From: Tolypothrix sp. NIES-4075
GTDB lineage: Bacteria; Cyanobacteriota; Cyanobacteriia; Cyanobacteriales; Nostocaceae
DNA length: 64,000 nucleotides
Assembly (NCBI RefSeq): GCF_002218085.1
Contig: NZ_BDUC01000001.1
Location: forward strand, 993,955-1,057,954
Direction: 5' to 3'
Below are positions 25,392 to 35,009 of the stretch, in pieces. The notes below the pieces were generated by a model. The model saw only the letters and a list, made by a program, of their open reading frames with translations. It was not told where the DNA came from and did no database searches. Made by a program: the position numbers and the translations under genes. Each line of letters starts with the position of its first letter. Position 1 is the first letter of the stretch.

Positions 25392-28300
25392 CAGATAACG
25401 AGCGTTCATTTAGAAGTTTGGGGAGGGCGATCGCTCTCTCTGTCAATCAATTTTCCGTGGTTGTAGTTTGCTGCAATTATAAAGTTTTGCAACAGCAAAT
25501 TTTACAACGACTTGAAGAAGTATTTCCCCAAGCAGATGATATTCAAAAGATAGTTTTGCCTCACAATGCCAGAAGTCTTTACACAACTCTTCATACACAA
25601 CTAAGAAAAGAGCCTTCAGCATTGATGATTTTCGGTTTAGAGTCAGTGGAAGGACTTGATGATTTACTGCGTGCGATCAATCATATTCGCGATGAGTTTC
25701 GCAAAAGACATTCATTTCCAATGGTGTTTTGGGTGAATGATGAGGTACAGCAAAAATTATTACGTTTAGCACCAGATTTCGCAAGTTGGGCAGCGACACC
25801 AATTAGGTTTGAAATGACCTCAAACGAGTTGCTACAATTTCTGCAACAAGAAACAGATTCTTTATTCGCTACAGTTTTAAATACTCGTGCTACACAACGT
25901 CAAGAACGTGAAGCAGATCGACATTGTACCGTAGAGCAAGTTTGGGAACATAGCTATGAACTTCACTATGCGATTAAAGAGTTGCAAAATCATGGTATAT
26001 TTTTAGAGCCGGAATTAAATGCGAGTTTAAAATTTGTTTTTGGTTTAGATGATTATGTAAGCGATCGCATAAATTCCGCTTTAGACCATTTCCAGGAAAG
26101 TTTAAGGTGTTGGCAGGCATTATCAGGCAATCGGAAAGAACTAACCGATAAACTTAAAATTCCTGATTCATTCGGTTCGCAGTTAGATATTGTTAACAAC
26201 CACGCTTCACCCCTACTGCGACAAGGGGTGTTATTATTTTATATTGGGTTGTGTTGTTGTCGTTTAGCTGAACGAAATTATTCAGAAAATCGCCGTTATT
26301 GGCATTCAGCTAAATTGTACTTTCAAGAATGCTTGAATGTTTTGCAAGTAAGTGGGCGTCCGGATGTAGCGGCTCAATTTATTGGAGATTTGGCGGAAGT
26401 TTTGCAACATCTGCAAGAATGGCAAGAATTGCAAATGGTTGCTCAAAAGTCTTTGGAATTGCATCAAACTTATGGAACGCAAATACAATTAGCTTGTGAT
26501 TATGGTTTTTTAGCACAAGTTGCCGTGCAAGAATTCCGCTGGGCACAAGCGAGTCAATATGCACGAGTTAGTTTGTGGAAGTTATACGAATCAAAAGATA
26601 ATAGCGACTCTCATCAAGGCATATTTCCTTTACTGTTAGCGCAAACTTATCGCTTGCTTTTAGCGAAAGCACAACGAAAATTAGGTGAAGAAAAAATCGC
26701 TTTAGAACAGTTAAAAATGGCGAGTGAGAATCTTGACGAGGCGTTGGAATTTAGCGACCATCGTTATGATGCTCATCGTTATATTCGCCTTTTAAGGTCT
26801 TTGCGATCGCTTTATTTTGAAGAAGGTCGCTATTTAGAAGCTTTTACTATTCGTCAAAAACGCCGTTCTGTCGAACAGCAATATGGTTTCCGTGCTTTTA
26901 TCGGTGCAGGACGCTTGCAACCGCAAAGACAAGCCACAAATCCAGCTTTGCTCTCACCTGCTGGAGGTAGCAGCGTAGCGTTAGAAATTGCCGCTTCTGG
27001 TCGCGAAGGTGATATAAACAACTTGATTGGCAGAATTAGCCGTGCTGACCAAAAGCTGATAGTGATTCACGGTCCATCTGGTGTAGGTAAGAGTTCTACC
27101 GTGACCGCCGGTTTAGTACCTGCATTGCAAAATCGAGCGATCGGCGATCAAATTGCCGTACCTGTGGTATTACAACTTTATGATGATTGGGTGCGAGAAT
27201 TAGGAAAATCTTTATCATCAGCACAGACGCTAATTAAAAAAGAAGCTGAAGTTTTACCTTTTGCTGTGACACCAATCACAATTGCCGGAATTCAAGAACA
27301 ATTACAAGAAAATGCTAACAACCATTTAATCACAGTTTTAATCTTCGATCAATTTGAAGAATTTTTCTTTGGATATACAGATAGAAATAAAAAGCAAGAG
27401 TTTGATATTTTTATAAGTAAAGCTTTAAATATCCCTTTTGTCAAAGTTATTCTTTCTTTGCGAGAAGATTATTTACATCGCTTATTAGAGTTTAAGCATT
27501 TATCGGCATTAGAAGCGATTAACAAGAATATTCTTGATAAAAATATTCGCTATGCATTAAATAACTTTTCTCCCGCAGATGCCAAAATGGTGATGCAACG
27601 TTTAACAGAGCGATCGCACATTTATTTAGAACCTGCTTTAATTGATGCATTGATAGAAGATTTATCGGCAGAATTAGGAGAAGTTCGTCCGATTGAATTG
27701 CAAGTAGCAGGAGCGCAACTTCAAGATGAAAGAATTACTAGTTTAGAAAGATATCAGCCATATCGACCAAATCGCTTAATTGAACGATATATTAAAGAAC
27801 TTATCCAAGATTGCGGTAAAGAAAATGAACGTGCAGCGCTGCTTGTTTTGTATTTATTAACAGATGAAAACAATCAAAGACCTTTTAAAAGTCGCGCCCA
27901 ATTAGCGATAGAGTTGGAAGAATTAGAAGATGTAGAAAAATTAGATTTGATCTTAGAAATATTAGTGCGTTCCGGGTTAGTAGTTTTATTTCCTGATGTT
28001 CCCGAACGCTATCAACTAATTCATGATTATTTAGTAGACTTGATTCGCCATTTGCAACAACAAGAATCAAGCTTGCAGATTCAATTGAATCAACTACGCA
28101 TAAAAGTAGAACAAAGTCAAAGTGAAATTGAGCGACTAAATAGCGAACTCAGGCAGAATAAGCAGCAAGCAAAATTGGTAGGCAGCAATTTGCAACAAGG
28201 ATTAGATTTACTCAGCGAGTTGAAAGAGTTACGCAAGCGTGAAGAAATGAGTCGCGTAGAAATTGAACAATTGCAAGCAGAATTAAAGGAAAAACAATTA

Positions 28301-30445
28301 ACAACTCAATTAGCAGAAAGTAAAGAAAAACAAAAGCTGAGTGAAGTGCGAGTCAACTTTTATCTCAAATTTGGACTTGCGGCTTTATTGGTCGCCGTGT
28401 TAGGTTTAATCGGTTCGTTATTTACAATCGTACATAGCGAAATTAAAACCATCAGTGCATCCTCTGAAGCGCTGTTTGCTTCGGATAAAGGTATTGATGC
28501 ATTAAAAGAAGCTTTAAATGCAGGTAGAAAACTGCAAAAAGCGATTTGGGTTGATTCCGACACCAGACAGCAGGTAAAAACAGCGCTCTATCAAACAGTT
28601 ACTGAGGTAAAAGAGCGCAATCGCTTAGAAAAACACCGCTCTGGGGTAAATAGCGTCACATTTAGCCCCGATGGTAACATAATCGCTTCTGCCAGCGCTG
28701 ACAAAAGTATTATTCTCTGGCATCCAGATGGTAAGGTATTTAAAACTTTGTCGGGACATTCCGACGTAGTTAATAGCGTTAATTTTAGCCGTGACGGAAG
28801 CGCGATCGCTTCTGCAAGTCAAGATAAAACAGTGAAACTGTGGAATTTAAATAACACACAACCAATCACTTTATCAGGACATCAAGCTGGGGTAAATAGC
28901 GCTACATTTAGCCCCGATGGTCAAATAATCGCTTCTGCAAGTAACGATAGCACTGTCAAGCTGTGGAATCGAAACGGTAAGTTGCTGAGAACTTTATTAG
29001 GGCATGAAAAACAAGTTTTAGACGTAGCTTGGTCGCCAGATGGTAAAATAATCGCTTCTGCAAGTACTGACAAAACTATCAAACTCTGGAATTTAGACGG
29101 TCAGCTGATAAAAACATTATCAGGGCACAGCGATGCAGTCAAGAGCCTCGCTTGGTCGCCGGATGGTAAAATAATCGCTTCCGGTAGTTTGGACAAAGAC
29201 AGAACCATCAAACTTTGGAGTCGTGAAGGTACACTACTGCAAACTTTGCCGGGACACAATGGGGGAATTATTGGTATCAGTTTTAGCCACGATGGTCAAG
29301 TTATCGCTTCAGCCAGTAGCGACCAAACGATCAAACTCTGGACTTATGATGGAATGCAATTAGGAACCTTAAGGGGACATAGCAATTGGGTGAATAGCGT
29401 TAGTTTTAGTCCAGACGATCGCATTATTGCTTCTGCCAGTCGCGACAAAACTATCAAACTTTGGAATTGGGACGATTTGCGGCAAGGAAACCCGAAAACT
29501 GTTAATGATTCGATTACTAATATCAGTTACAGTCCTGATGGTAGTGCGATCGCCGGCGCAAATCGAGACAACACCATCAAACTTTGGCATCGCGATGGTA
29601 AATTTATTCGTACAATGATTGGTCATAAAGGTGAAGTTTGGGGTGTAAGTTTTAGCCCCGATGGTAGCGCGATCGCTTCCGCTAGTAAAGATAAAACCGT
29701 GAAAATATGGAGGATAGACGGTAAACTTATTAACACCTTTTTCGGTCATCAAGATGCAGTATTAGGCGTAGCTTGGTCGCCGGATGGTAAAATTATCGCT
29801 TCAGCTAGTAAAGATAAAACCGTCAAACTTTGGAGGAGTGTTGATGGTAAACTCTTAAGAACCTTAACCGGACATAATAACGCAGTCAACTGGGTAAGTT
29901 TTAGCCCCAATGGTCAATTGCTAGCATCAGCTAGTGATGATAAAAAAGTCTTGCTGTGGAACCGAGATGGTAGCTTGTTTAAGACCTTGGAGGGACATGA
30001 AAACGTCGTTAATTGGGTTACTTTCAGCCCCGATGGTCAACTGTTAGCATCAGCTAGTGATGATAACACGGTGAGGCTGTGGCGGCTGGATGGTACGCCG
30101 TTTAAAATTATTTCCGGATCTGGGGATTCTTTCAAAAGCGTTAGTTTTAGCGCTGACAGCAAGACTTTGGCAGCAGGTAGTGATGATAATATTAAGCTTT
30201 GGAATCGAAATGGCACTTTGCTGATCGCTTTGAAAGCAGATAATGAAAACTTCAGCAGTGCAATTTTCAGTCCAGATAAACGACAGTTAGCGATCGCTAG
30301 TACCAAAGGTAGATTGATTCTTCAGAATTTAGCAGATATCAAATTAGAGAATTTACTGTCACAAAGTTGCGATTTGCTACATGACTATCTCAAGACTAAC
30401 CCGAAAGTGACAAAAAGCGATCGTGCTTTGTGTCCTCGTTCGTGA
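25358..30445 (+). CDS. Giant STAND NTPase with TPR-like, coiled-coil, TM and 14 WD40 repeats
   Basis: 1695 residues from ATG 25358, preferred to the upstream in-frame start because the shorter N-terminus gives a normal coupled overlap. Order: residues ~20-170, an NTPase-like domain lacking Walker A (SVVVVCCNYKVLQQQ); ~200-520, helical TPR-like region; ~550-880, STAND NTPase with GPSGVGKSS (572-580) and VLIFDQFEEFF (~662); ~900-1000, coiled coil; ~1001-1025, transmembrane helix; ~1088-1660, fourteen WD40 repeats (FSPDG...IASAS.DKT.KLW), enough for two seven-bladed propellers. The end, LLHDYLKTNP..TKSDRALC, is common in cyanobacterial WD40-STAND proteins. STAND proteins are ligand-triggered switches; the propellers would be the sensor. 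A signalling or conflict role is inference. Confidence 0.85.
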   Translation: MVERKPQTSIITDNERSFRSLGRAIALSVNQFSVVVVCCNYKVLQQQILQRLEEVFPQADDIQKIVLPHNARSLYTTLHTQLRKEPSALMIFGLESVEGLDDLLRAINHIRDEFRKRHSFPMVFWVNDEVQQKLLRLAPDFASWAATPIRFEMTSNELLQFLQQETDSLFATVLNTRATQRQEREADRHCTVEQVWEHSYELHYAIKELQNHGIFLEPELNASLKFVFGLDDYVSDRINSALDHFQESLRCWQALSGNRKELTDKLKIPDSFGSQLDIVNNHASPLLRQGVLLFYIGLCCCRLAERNYSENRRYWHSAKLYFQECLNVLQVSGRPDVAAQFIGDLAEVLQHLQEWQELQMVAQKSLELHQTYGTQIQLACDYGFLAQVAVQEFRWAQASQYARVSLWKLYESKDNSDSHQGIFPLLLAQTYRLLLAKAQRKLGEEKIALEQLKMASENLDEALEFSDHRYDAHRYIRLLRSLRSLYFEEGRYLEAFTIRQKRRSVEQQYGFRAFIGAGRLQPQRQATNPALLSPAGGSSVALEIAASGREGDINNLIGRISRADQKLIVIHGPSGVGKSSTVTAGLVPALQNRAIGDQIAVPVVLQLYDDWVRELGKSLSSAQTLIKKEAEVLPFAVTPITIAGIQEQLQENANNHLITVLIFDQFEEFFFGYTDRNKKQEFDIFISKALNIPFVKVILSLREDYLHRLLEFKHLSALEAINKNILDKNIRYALNNFSPADAKMVMQRLTERSHIYLEPALIDALIEDLSAELGEVRPIELQVAGAQLQDERITSLERYQPYRPNRLIERYIKELIQDCGKENERAALLVLYLLTDENNQRPFKSRAQLAIELEELEDVEKLDLILEILVRSGLVVLFPDVPERYQLIHDYLVDLIRHLQQQESSLQIQLNQLRIKVEQSQSEIERLNSELRQNKQQAKLVGSNLQQGLDLLSELKELRKREEMSRVEIEQLQAELKEKQLTTQLAESKEKQKLSEVRVNFYLKFGLAALLVAVLGLIGSLFTIVHSEIKTISASSEALFASDKGIDALKEALNAGRKLQKAIWVDSDTRQQVKTALYQTVTEVKERNRLEKHRSGVNSVTFSPDGNIIASASADKSIILWHPDGKVFKTLSGHSDVVNSVNFSRDGSAIASASQDKTVKLWNLNNTQPITLSGHQAGVNSATFSPDGQIIASASNDSTVKLWNRNGKLLRTLLGHEKQVLDVAWSPDGKIIASASTDKTIKLWNLDGQLIKTLSGHSDAVKSLAWSPDGKIIASGSLDKDRTIKLWSREGTLLQTLPGHNGGIIGISFSHDGQVIASASSDQTIKLWTYDGMQLGTLRGHSNWVNSVSFSPDDRIIASASRDKTIKLWNWDDLRQGNPKTVNDSITNISYSPDGSAIAGANRDNTIKLWHRDGKFIRTMIGHKGEVWGVSFSPDGSAIASASKDKTVKIWRIDGKLINTFFGHQDAVLGVAWSPDGKIIASASKDKTVKLWRSVDGKLLRTLTGHNNAVNWVSFSPNGQLLASASDDKKVLLWNRDGSLFKTLEGHENVVNWVTFSPDGQLLASASDDNTVRLWRLDGTPFKIISGSGDSFKSVSFSADSKTLAAGSDDNIKLWNRNGTLLIALKADNENFSSAIFSPDKRQLAIASTKGRLILQNLADIKLENLLSQSCDLLHDYLKTNPKVTKSDRALCPRS
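28620..30345 (+). repeat. Fourteen WD40-coding repeats
   Basis: About 123 nt per unit (one longer, two degenerate: unit 8 lacks the GH and unit 13 the full WD). Blades 4, 5 and 10 share nearly identical DNA around GCTTGGTCGCCGGATGGTAA, indicating recent copying between blades. Confidence 0.9.
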
Positions 30446-30570
30446 AATCGAAAACTGGGTCAGCTCGGAATTTTGCCAAGGAATTTTGTACCTAAATCAA
30501 CTCCTCGAACTCACGAAGGATGCTGCATCATAGTCTAGGTAGGTTTTTATCCAAAAAATAAAATAAGGAT

Positions 30571-30744
30571 ATGCCAACGCAAGAACAAATCGAAGCCTGT
30601 TTCATTCTCAGCTACAGATTAACTAAAATGTATGTACCAATATATTTAGTAACTGTAGATAGCCGTACAAAAGACGTATTTATCTTGGCTGGAGAAGAAA
30701 CAGAAATCGTCATTAACATTAACGGATATTGGAGGTATTTATGA
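30571..30744 (+). CDS. DUF6888 family small protein
   Basis: 57 residues from ATG 30571, with AAGGAT 3 nt upstream. The sequence (MPTQEQIEACFILSYRLT, YVPIYLVTVDSRTKDVFI, LAGEETEIVINI) matches my recollection of the small DUF6888 family, which is found next to DUF6887 in cyanobacteria. Its stop overlaps the next gene in an ATGA junction, so the pair is coupled. Pairing of two tiny genes resembles toxin-antitoxin modules, but I see no established function. Confidence 0.65.
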   Translation: MPTQEQIEACFILSYRLTKMYVPIYLVTVDSRTKDVFILAGEETEIVININGYWRYL

Positions 30745-30953
30745 GCAAGCCTGATTTTACAACAATGACCCGTCCCCAGTTTCGTCAATATATCCTTGAG
30801 CATAGGGAAGATGAACAAGCGCTTCAAATCTACATTGACAGGTTCCAAAACCCCAATGCCAAAATTTACCCAGCACCCAAGTCGTTAGAAGATTTAGAGA
30901 ATTTCCCTGAAATTCACCGCGAACACCTAGAGCAGCAGCGCAAACAAGGATAA
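30741..30953 (+). CDS. DUF6887 family small protein
   Basis: 70 residues from ATG 30741, with GGAGG 6 nt upstream; an in-frame ATT/ATG alternative four codons earlier would lie before that site. Landmarks: MTRPQFRQYILEHREDEQALQIYIDR and the acidic tail. Predicted mainly helical and soluble. Overlaps the DUF6888 gene by 4 nt. Family name from memory; role unknown. Confidence 0.65.
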   Translation: MSKPDFTTMTRPQFRQYILEHREDEQALQIYIDRFQNPNAKIYPAPKSLEDLENFPEIHREHLEQQRKQG

Positions 30954-30959
30954 ACTCAG

Positions 30960-31188
30960 CTTACCGCAGGCAGGGGACAAGGGGAGCCAGCGCGTTGCGG
31001 AGCCAGTCGCGTGGGCGGGTCTCCCGACCCCAAAGGGGTCAACGAGATTCCCATCGACGCAAGGCGCCAAGACGGGAACTCGTTGACTTGAGCGAACTGG
31101 CGTGAGGTTTCCTCCGTTGTAGCGACTGGCACAGGACAAGGGGAGTGGGGGACAAGGGGGACAATTCTTTCTCCCCACTCCCCCACTC
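30960..31188. repeat. GC-rich intergenic repeat block
   Basis: Contains GGAGCCAGCGCGTTGCGGAG, a hairpin ACCCCAAAGGGGT, and an inverted partner ending TAGCGACTGGC, flanked by GACAAGGGG units. Much GC-richer than surrounding DNA. It resembles dispersed palindromic repeats of cyanobacteria. Convergent gap before the transglycosylase stop, so it may also act as terminator. Confidence 0.7.
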
Positions 31189-31190
31189 TT

Positions 31191-33407
31191 TTACTTCGGC
31201 AATTCCGGGTGTGCGGCTGAGTATTTTCTAACTGTGGCAGAAACTTCGGGATTATAAAGTCTCAAATAATTCCAGTAGTTACCAAACACTTGACGCACAT
31301 AATTTTTGGTTTCGTCAAAGGGAATTGCTTCGACAAATTCATCTGGATCGTCTTTTGGTAAAGTTTGCAGCCATTTGCTGACGTTACCGGGACCAGCATT
31401 ATAAGAAGCGATCGCTAACAGCGAGTTATCTTGATATTGCTGATGCGTATGATCCAAATACCAAGTACCATACATGATGTTGTCACTAGGATTTTCCAAA
31501 TCAATTTTTTGACTATCCATCTTGATTTGTGGTGCAATCCATTTGGCTGTACTTGGTAAAACTTGCATCAACCCAGTAGCACCAGCGGAGGATTTAACTT
31601 TTGGTTGAAATTGAGACTCTTGACGCATCACAGCAGTCACCAACAAAGGATTCATTTTTTGCTGTTGCGACCACTTCTCAACCTCGTTGAGATAAGGAAA
31701 GGGATAACGAGCTTGCCAGTAGGTAATCTGTTGTTTGAGAGCTTGATATTGAGCTTTATCTTCTGGCGTTTCTCGGTCTTCCAATTTAGAAATTTTATCA
31801 ATTCCTAGTTTATTTTCTCCTTGCGCTAGCCGCATCAAACCTTCTGTAAATTGTTCTGCTACCGTTGGCTGCATTTTGTTCACAAATTCTGTTTCCCATT
31901 GCAACCAGGCATCACGGTCTTGACCTAACAGATATAATTCTTTGAAGGTTTCCGAACCTGCGGGAGGTACTGGACGTTGGGGTGGAACTACTTCCGGGTT
32001 TAAGGATCGAACATTGTTAAAGTTGCCGACATTTAGCCCCAAAATTGCTGCCGATCGCCATGCATAATAAGAGTAAGGATAATGAGCGATCGCATACTCA
32101 TACGCGGCTTTGGCTTCTTGCTGTTTGCCAAGTTTAGTAGCCCATTTACCTACCCAAAAGCCTGCTCTAGGTGCTAAAATGCTGTCTGGGTTGTTGGTAG
32201 TAATTGGTTCTGCCCATTGCCATGCGGCTTTGTAATCTTTTGCTTTGGCTTTATCTTGAGCTATTTTCCAACGATATTCTGCGGCTTCTTCGGAATTGGC
32301 ATATTTGGTTATCAGTAATTGCCGCGCTGCCTCTGCTGCTTTTTTATCGCTGTTGTCGATAATTTTCGCTTTTTCTATCAGTGCAGCACCAGCTAATGTG
32401 GGAAATTTAGCAATTACTCGGTCAAGATATGGTAAGGCATCTTGAGATGATTTTACCATTTCTACTTGACGCATCAAAGCAGTACCGGTTTCTGTCGCTT
32501 CGGGAAATTGCTGTATCAGTTGCTGATAAATAGCTTGCGCTTGCTCTTTTTGTCCGCGTACTTGCAATCCCCGTGCAGTACGGTAGAGGTTGCGCGGTGT
32601 TTTGGCTGCTTTAGCATAAGCTGCCGCTGCTTTGGTAAATTCGTTGTTTTCCCAGTAAGCTGTACCGATTATTTCCCACTCTTCTGGTTTGAGGGAACTT
32701 TCCGCTTGCACTTGTGTCGGATCTGTAGAGTTACTAACTAACTGATCCAACACGCTAATTATTCCTGGTTGGTCAAAAGCGAATTTTGCCAGGATTAATT
32801 TCAATTTGGGCTGATTGGGATTTTCATCTAACCGCTTGCGAATAATGTCCCAGGTTAGCGGATGGGAAGGAAATTGAGCGATCGCTGCTTCTTGGGTGTC
32901 CGGTTGGGCAATCAGATACAAAGCTTTGACTGAAGCAGCTTCTTTAGGATACTGCTTGATCACTTTTCGCCTAATATCTGAGGCATTACCGTCTTTACCT
33001 AATAAATCCTGTGCCTGTGCTTGTTTAAGCAAAACATAGGGTGCTAGTAGTGGATAATCATTTTCCAGTCCTTCGAGTAACGATAGCGCTTTTTTCGCCT
33101 CTTTGCTTTCAATTAAATCACTTGCCAAAAGATAACGAGCGCGATTTCTATCTGACGACTTAGAGTCTTTGGCGATCGCCTCTAGTTTTGTGGCTCGTTG
33201 TTGTGGCAATTGTGACACCAATGGTAGCACCACTGATTTAGCTTTGCTTGCTTCAGATATCTGCCCAGGTGGACTTTTGGACAGTTTTATCCATTGTCCC
33301 ACAGATTTGCCGATCTCCGGAGCACTAACCATAGCGCCAGCTAAAAAGGCACACAGTCCTGCACCCGCAATTAAAGAAAGTTGTCTTTTCTGTAACTTCT
33401 TCAGCAT
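31191..33407 (-). CDS. Soluble lytic murein transglycosylase (Slt70-like)
   Basis: 738 residues. An N-terminal hydrophobic segment (LSLIAGAGLCAFLAGAMVSA) acts as signal peptide or anchor. A long alpha-superhelical TPR-like region follows, as in Slt70. The C-terminal SLT domain has the catalytic Glu in MRQESQF, then GATGLMQVLPSTA and SYNAGPGNVSKW. It cleaves the MurNAc-GlcNAc bond of peptidoglycan to give 1,6-anhydro ends. Acts in the periplasm in wall turnover. Monocistronic. Confidence 0.93.
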   Translation of the reverse strand: MLKKLQKRQLSLIAGAGLCAFLAGAMVSAPEIGKSVGQWIKLSKSPPGQISEASKAKSVVLPLVSQLPQQRATKLEAIAKDSKSSDRNRARYLLASDLIESKEAKKALSLLEGLENDYPLLAPYVLLKQAQAQDLLGKDGNASDIRRKVIKQYPKEAASVKALYLIAQPDTQEAAIAQFPSHPLTWDIIRKRLDENPNQPKLKLILAKFAFDQPGIISVLDQLVSNSTDPTQVQAESSLKPEEWEIIGTAYWENNEFTKAAAAYAKAAKTPRNLYRTARGLQVRGQKEQAQAIYQQLIQQFPEATETGTALMRQVEMVKSSQDALPYLDRVIAKFPTLAGAALIEKAKIIDNSDKKAAEAARQLLITKYANSEEAAEYRWKIAQDKAKAKDYKAAWQWAEPITTNNPDSILAPRAGFWVGKWATKLGKQQEAKAAYEYAIAHYPYSYYAWRSAAILGLNVGNFNNVRSLNPEVVPPQRPVPPAGSETFKELYLLGQDRDAWLQWETEFVNKMQPTVAEQFTEGLMRLAQGENKLGIDKISKLEDRETPEDKAQYQALKQQITYWQARYPFPYLNEVEKWSQQQKMNPLLVTAVMRQESQFQPKVKSSAGATGLMQVLPSTAKWIAPQIKMDSQKIDLENPSDNIMYGTWYLDHTHQQYQDNSLLAIASYNAGPGNVSKWLQTLPKDDPDEFVEAIPFDETKNYVRQVFGNYWNYLRLYNPEVSATVRKYSAAHPELPK

Positions 33408-33763
33408 TGATACCCGCTGAAAATTTCAGATGAATTTCTTGAAACTTTAGCACTACTAGCGGACAGAATCACCAATTCTTAATTTTTTTAGACTTTTGAT
33501 TTGTCTAGGTAACTTGTATGTTATGTTCATCGGATTTATTCAGCTATCAGCGATACAGGATAAAAGATTTTGGTTAATTTCTCTAGCTATTTAGGGGAGA
33601 TTTAATTTAGCCTTAAGGTTTTGGTTACGAAGTGTGTCGGGCATTGGTAATAGTTCTTTCCCCCTTCCATTCCCTACTCCCCACTCCCCCACTCCCCCTT
33701 CCCCTTCCCCACATCTATCAAAGGTATAGAATATACTTATTTGGATATTAGTTAGGTGACGAA
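33408..33763. other. Divergent gap transglycosylase / slipin
   Basis: 356 nt holding both promoters. Positions ~33650-33712 contain a CCCCACTCCCCC low-complexity stretch preceded by AGTTCTTTCCCCC, which resembles the repeat inside the aminotransferase and rsgA genes. No gene seen. Confidence 0.5.
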
Positions 33764-34528
33764 ATGGGACCACTTACAGGTACATTTTTTGCTTTTTTGA
33801 TATTCCTTGCCGCAGCCGGATTCAAGCTAGACCGAGAATATCAACGCGGCGTTATTTTTCGCCTGGGAAGAATAAACGGAGTTCGCGGACCCGGATTATA
33901 TTGGATTTTACCAGTCATTGACCAAAAAGCCCAAATTGATATTCGCACTAAAACCGTAAATATTGAACCTCAAGAAACAGTTACGGCAGATAGCGTCACA
34001 ATTAAAGTAAATGCGGTTCTTTATTACCGAATTCTTGACCCATCCAAAGCGATTAATAAAGTAGAAAATTACGAATTTGCTGTTTATCAAACTGCTCTGA
34101 CTACTTTACGCAACGTTGTGGGTCAAAATATCTTAGATGATGTTTTACAAAATCGCGACAAAATTAACACCAAAGTACAAGAAATCGTTGACGAAATTAC
34201 TGAACCGTGGGGAATCGTCATTGAACGTGTAGAAATGAAAGATGTCGAAATTCCCCCAGCAATGCAACGCGCAATGGCAAAAGAAGCCGAAGCAATTCGC
34301 GAAAAACGCGCTCGCATAATTAAAGCTGCCGCAGAACAAGAAGCCTCAATTAAGTTATCTGAAGCTTCCAAAGCGATTATGGAAAATCCCGCAGCTTTAG
34401 AATTGCGAAGATTGCAAATGCTAACAGAAATAGGTGCAGAAAACAACACAACCACCTTGATAATGATGCCTTCAGATTTTATGAATTTAGCGAAAAATAT
34501 GTCAGATTATATTCAAAAGAAAGAGTAG
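33764..34528 (+). CDS. Slipin (stomatin-like SPFH/band-7 protein)
   Basis: 254 residues. A single N-terminal membrane hairpin (LTGTFFAFLIFLAAAGF) is followed by the SPFH core: EYQRGVIFRLGRINGVRGPGLYWILP, TVNIEPQETVTADSVTIKVNAVLYYRI and TTLRNVVGQNILDDVL. A coiled coil ends the protein. Slipins form membrane-bound oligomers that organise lipid microdomains and often work with NfeD proteases; no NfeD gene is adjacent. Function from family only. Confidence 0.92.
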   Translation: MGPLTGTFFAFLIFLAAAGFKLDREYQRGVIFRLGRINGVRGPGLYWILPVIDQKAQIDIRTKTVNIEPQETVTADSVTIKVNAVLYYRILDPSKAINKVENYEFAVYQTALTTLRNVVGQNILDDVLQNRDKINTKVQEIVDEITEPWGIVIERVEMKDVEIPPAMQRAMAKEAEAIREKRARIIKAAAEQEASIKLSEASKAIMENPAALELRRLQMLTEIGAENNTTTLIMMPSDFMNLAKNMSDYIQKKE

Positions 34529-35009
34529 AGTCAATCTGCTTTGGATAATTAGCCGATACTTAAGTTTTTAATTAAGTAGATGGGTATAAATAAACGCTCC
34601 TTAACGTAGTAACGGCTTTAGCCGTTAAAATCCCGACTCGACGAGCGGTTTACCGCTCACCCTTTGGGTGACGCAGGAGGTATTTTACGTTTAATTTTGC
34701 CTACTTAGTTAGCCTAATGAAGTTTATTTAAATAATATTGGTAAAGTAAACATTAAGAAGATTCAATAATTTTTTAAGCTTATTTTTTAGTTGTATTTTA
34801 TTCGCTCACATCAGAAAGCAGCTTTTATAGAATAAATATATTTTATTTAAAAAAACTTATAAATTTAGTATTTTTGGTATTTCCACTGAATCTGCTAAAA
34901 CTTAATTAATTCACTATCCTATTTTATTCGTATTTTTGCGATTATCAATGGTTACTGCTACTTACTATAGTGTTATTAGTAATTATCAAAAAATTTCTTA
35001 CTACCATTT
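34529..35009. other. Gap after slipin with a dispersed repeat
   Basis: 481 nt. Holds the dispersed repeat at 34577-34631 and a second hairpin-forming stretch (GAGCGGTTTACCGCTC) near 34640-34655; the rest is AT-rich and empty. Confidence 0.5.
34577..34631. repeat. Dispersed repeat, copy 1 (TAGATGGGTATAAATAAAC)
   Basis: About 55 bp beginning TAGATGGGTATAAATAAACG and ending in the hairpin AACGGCTTTAGCCGTT plus AAAAT. Copy 2 at 38191-38245 differs at only a few positions. Confidence 0.85.
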
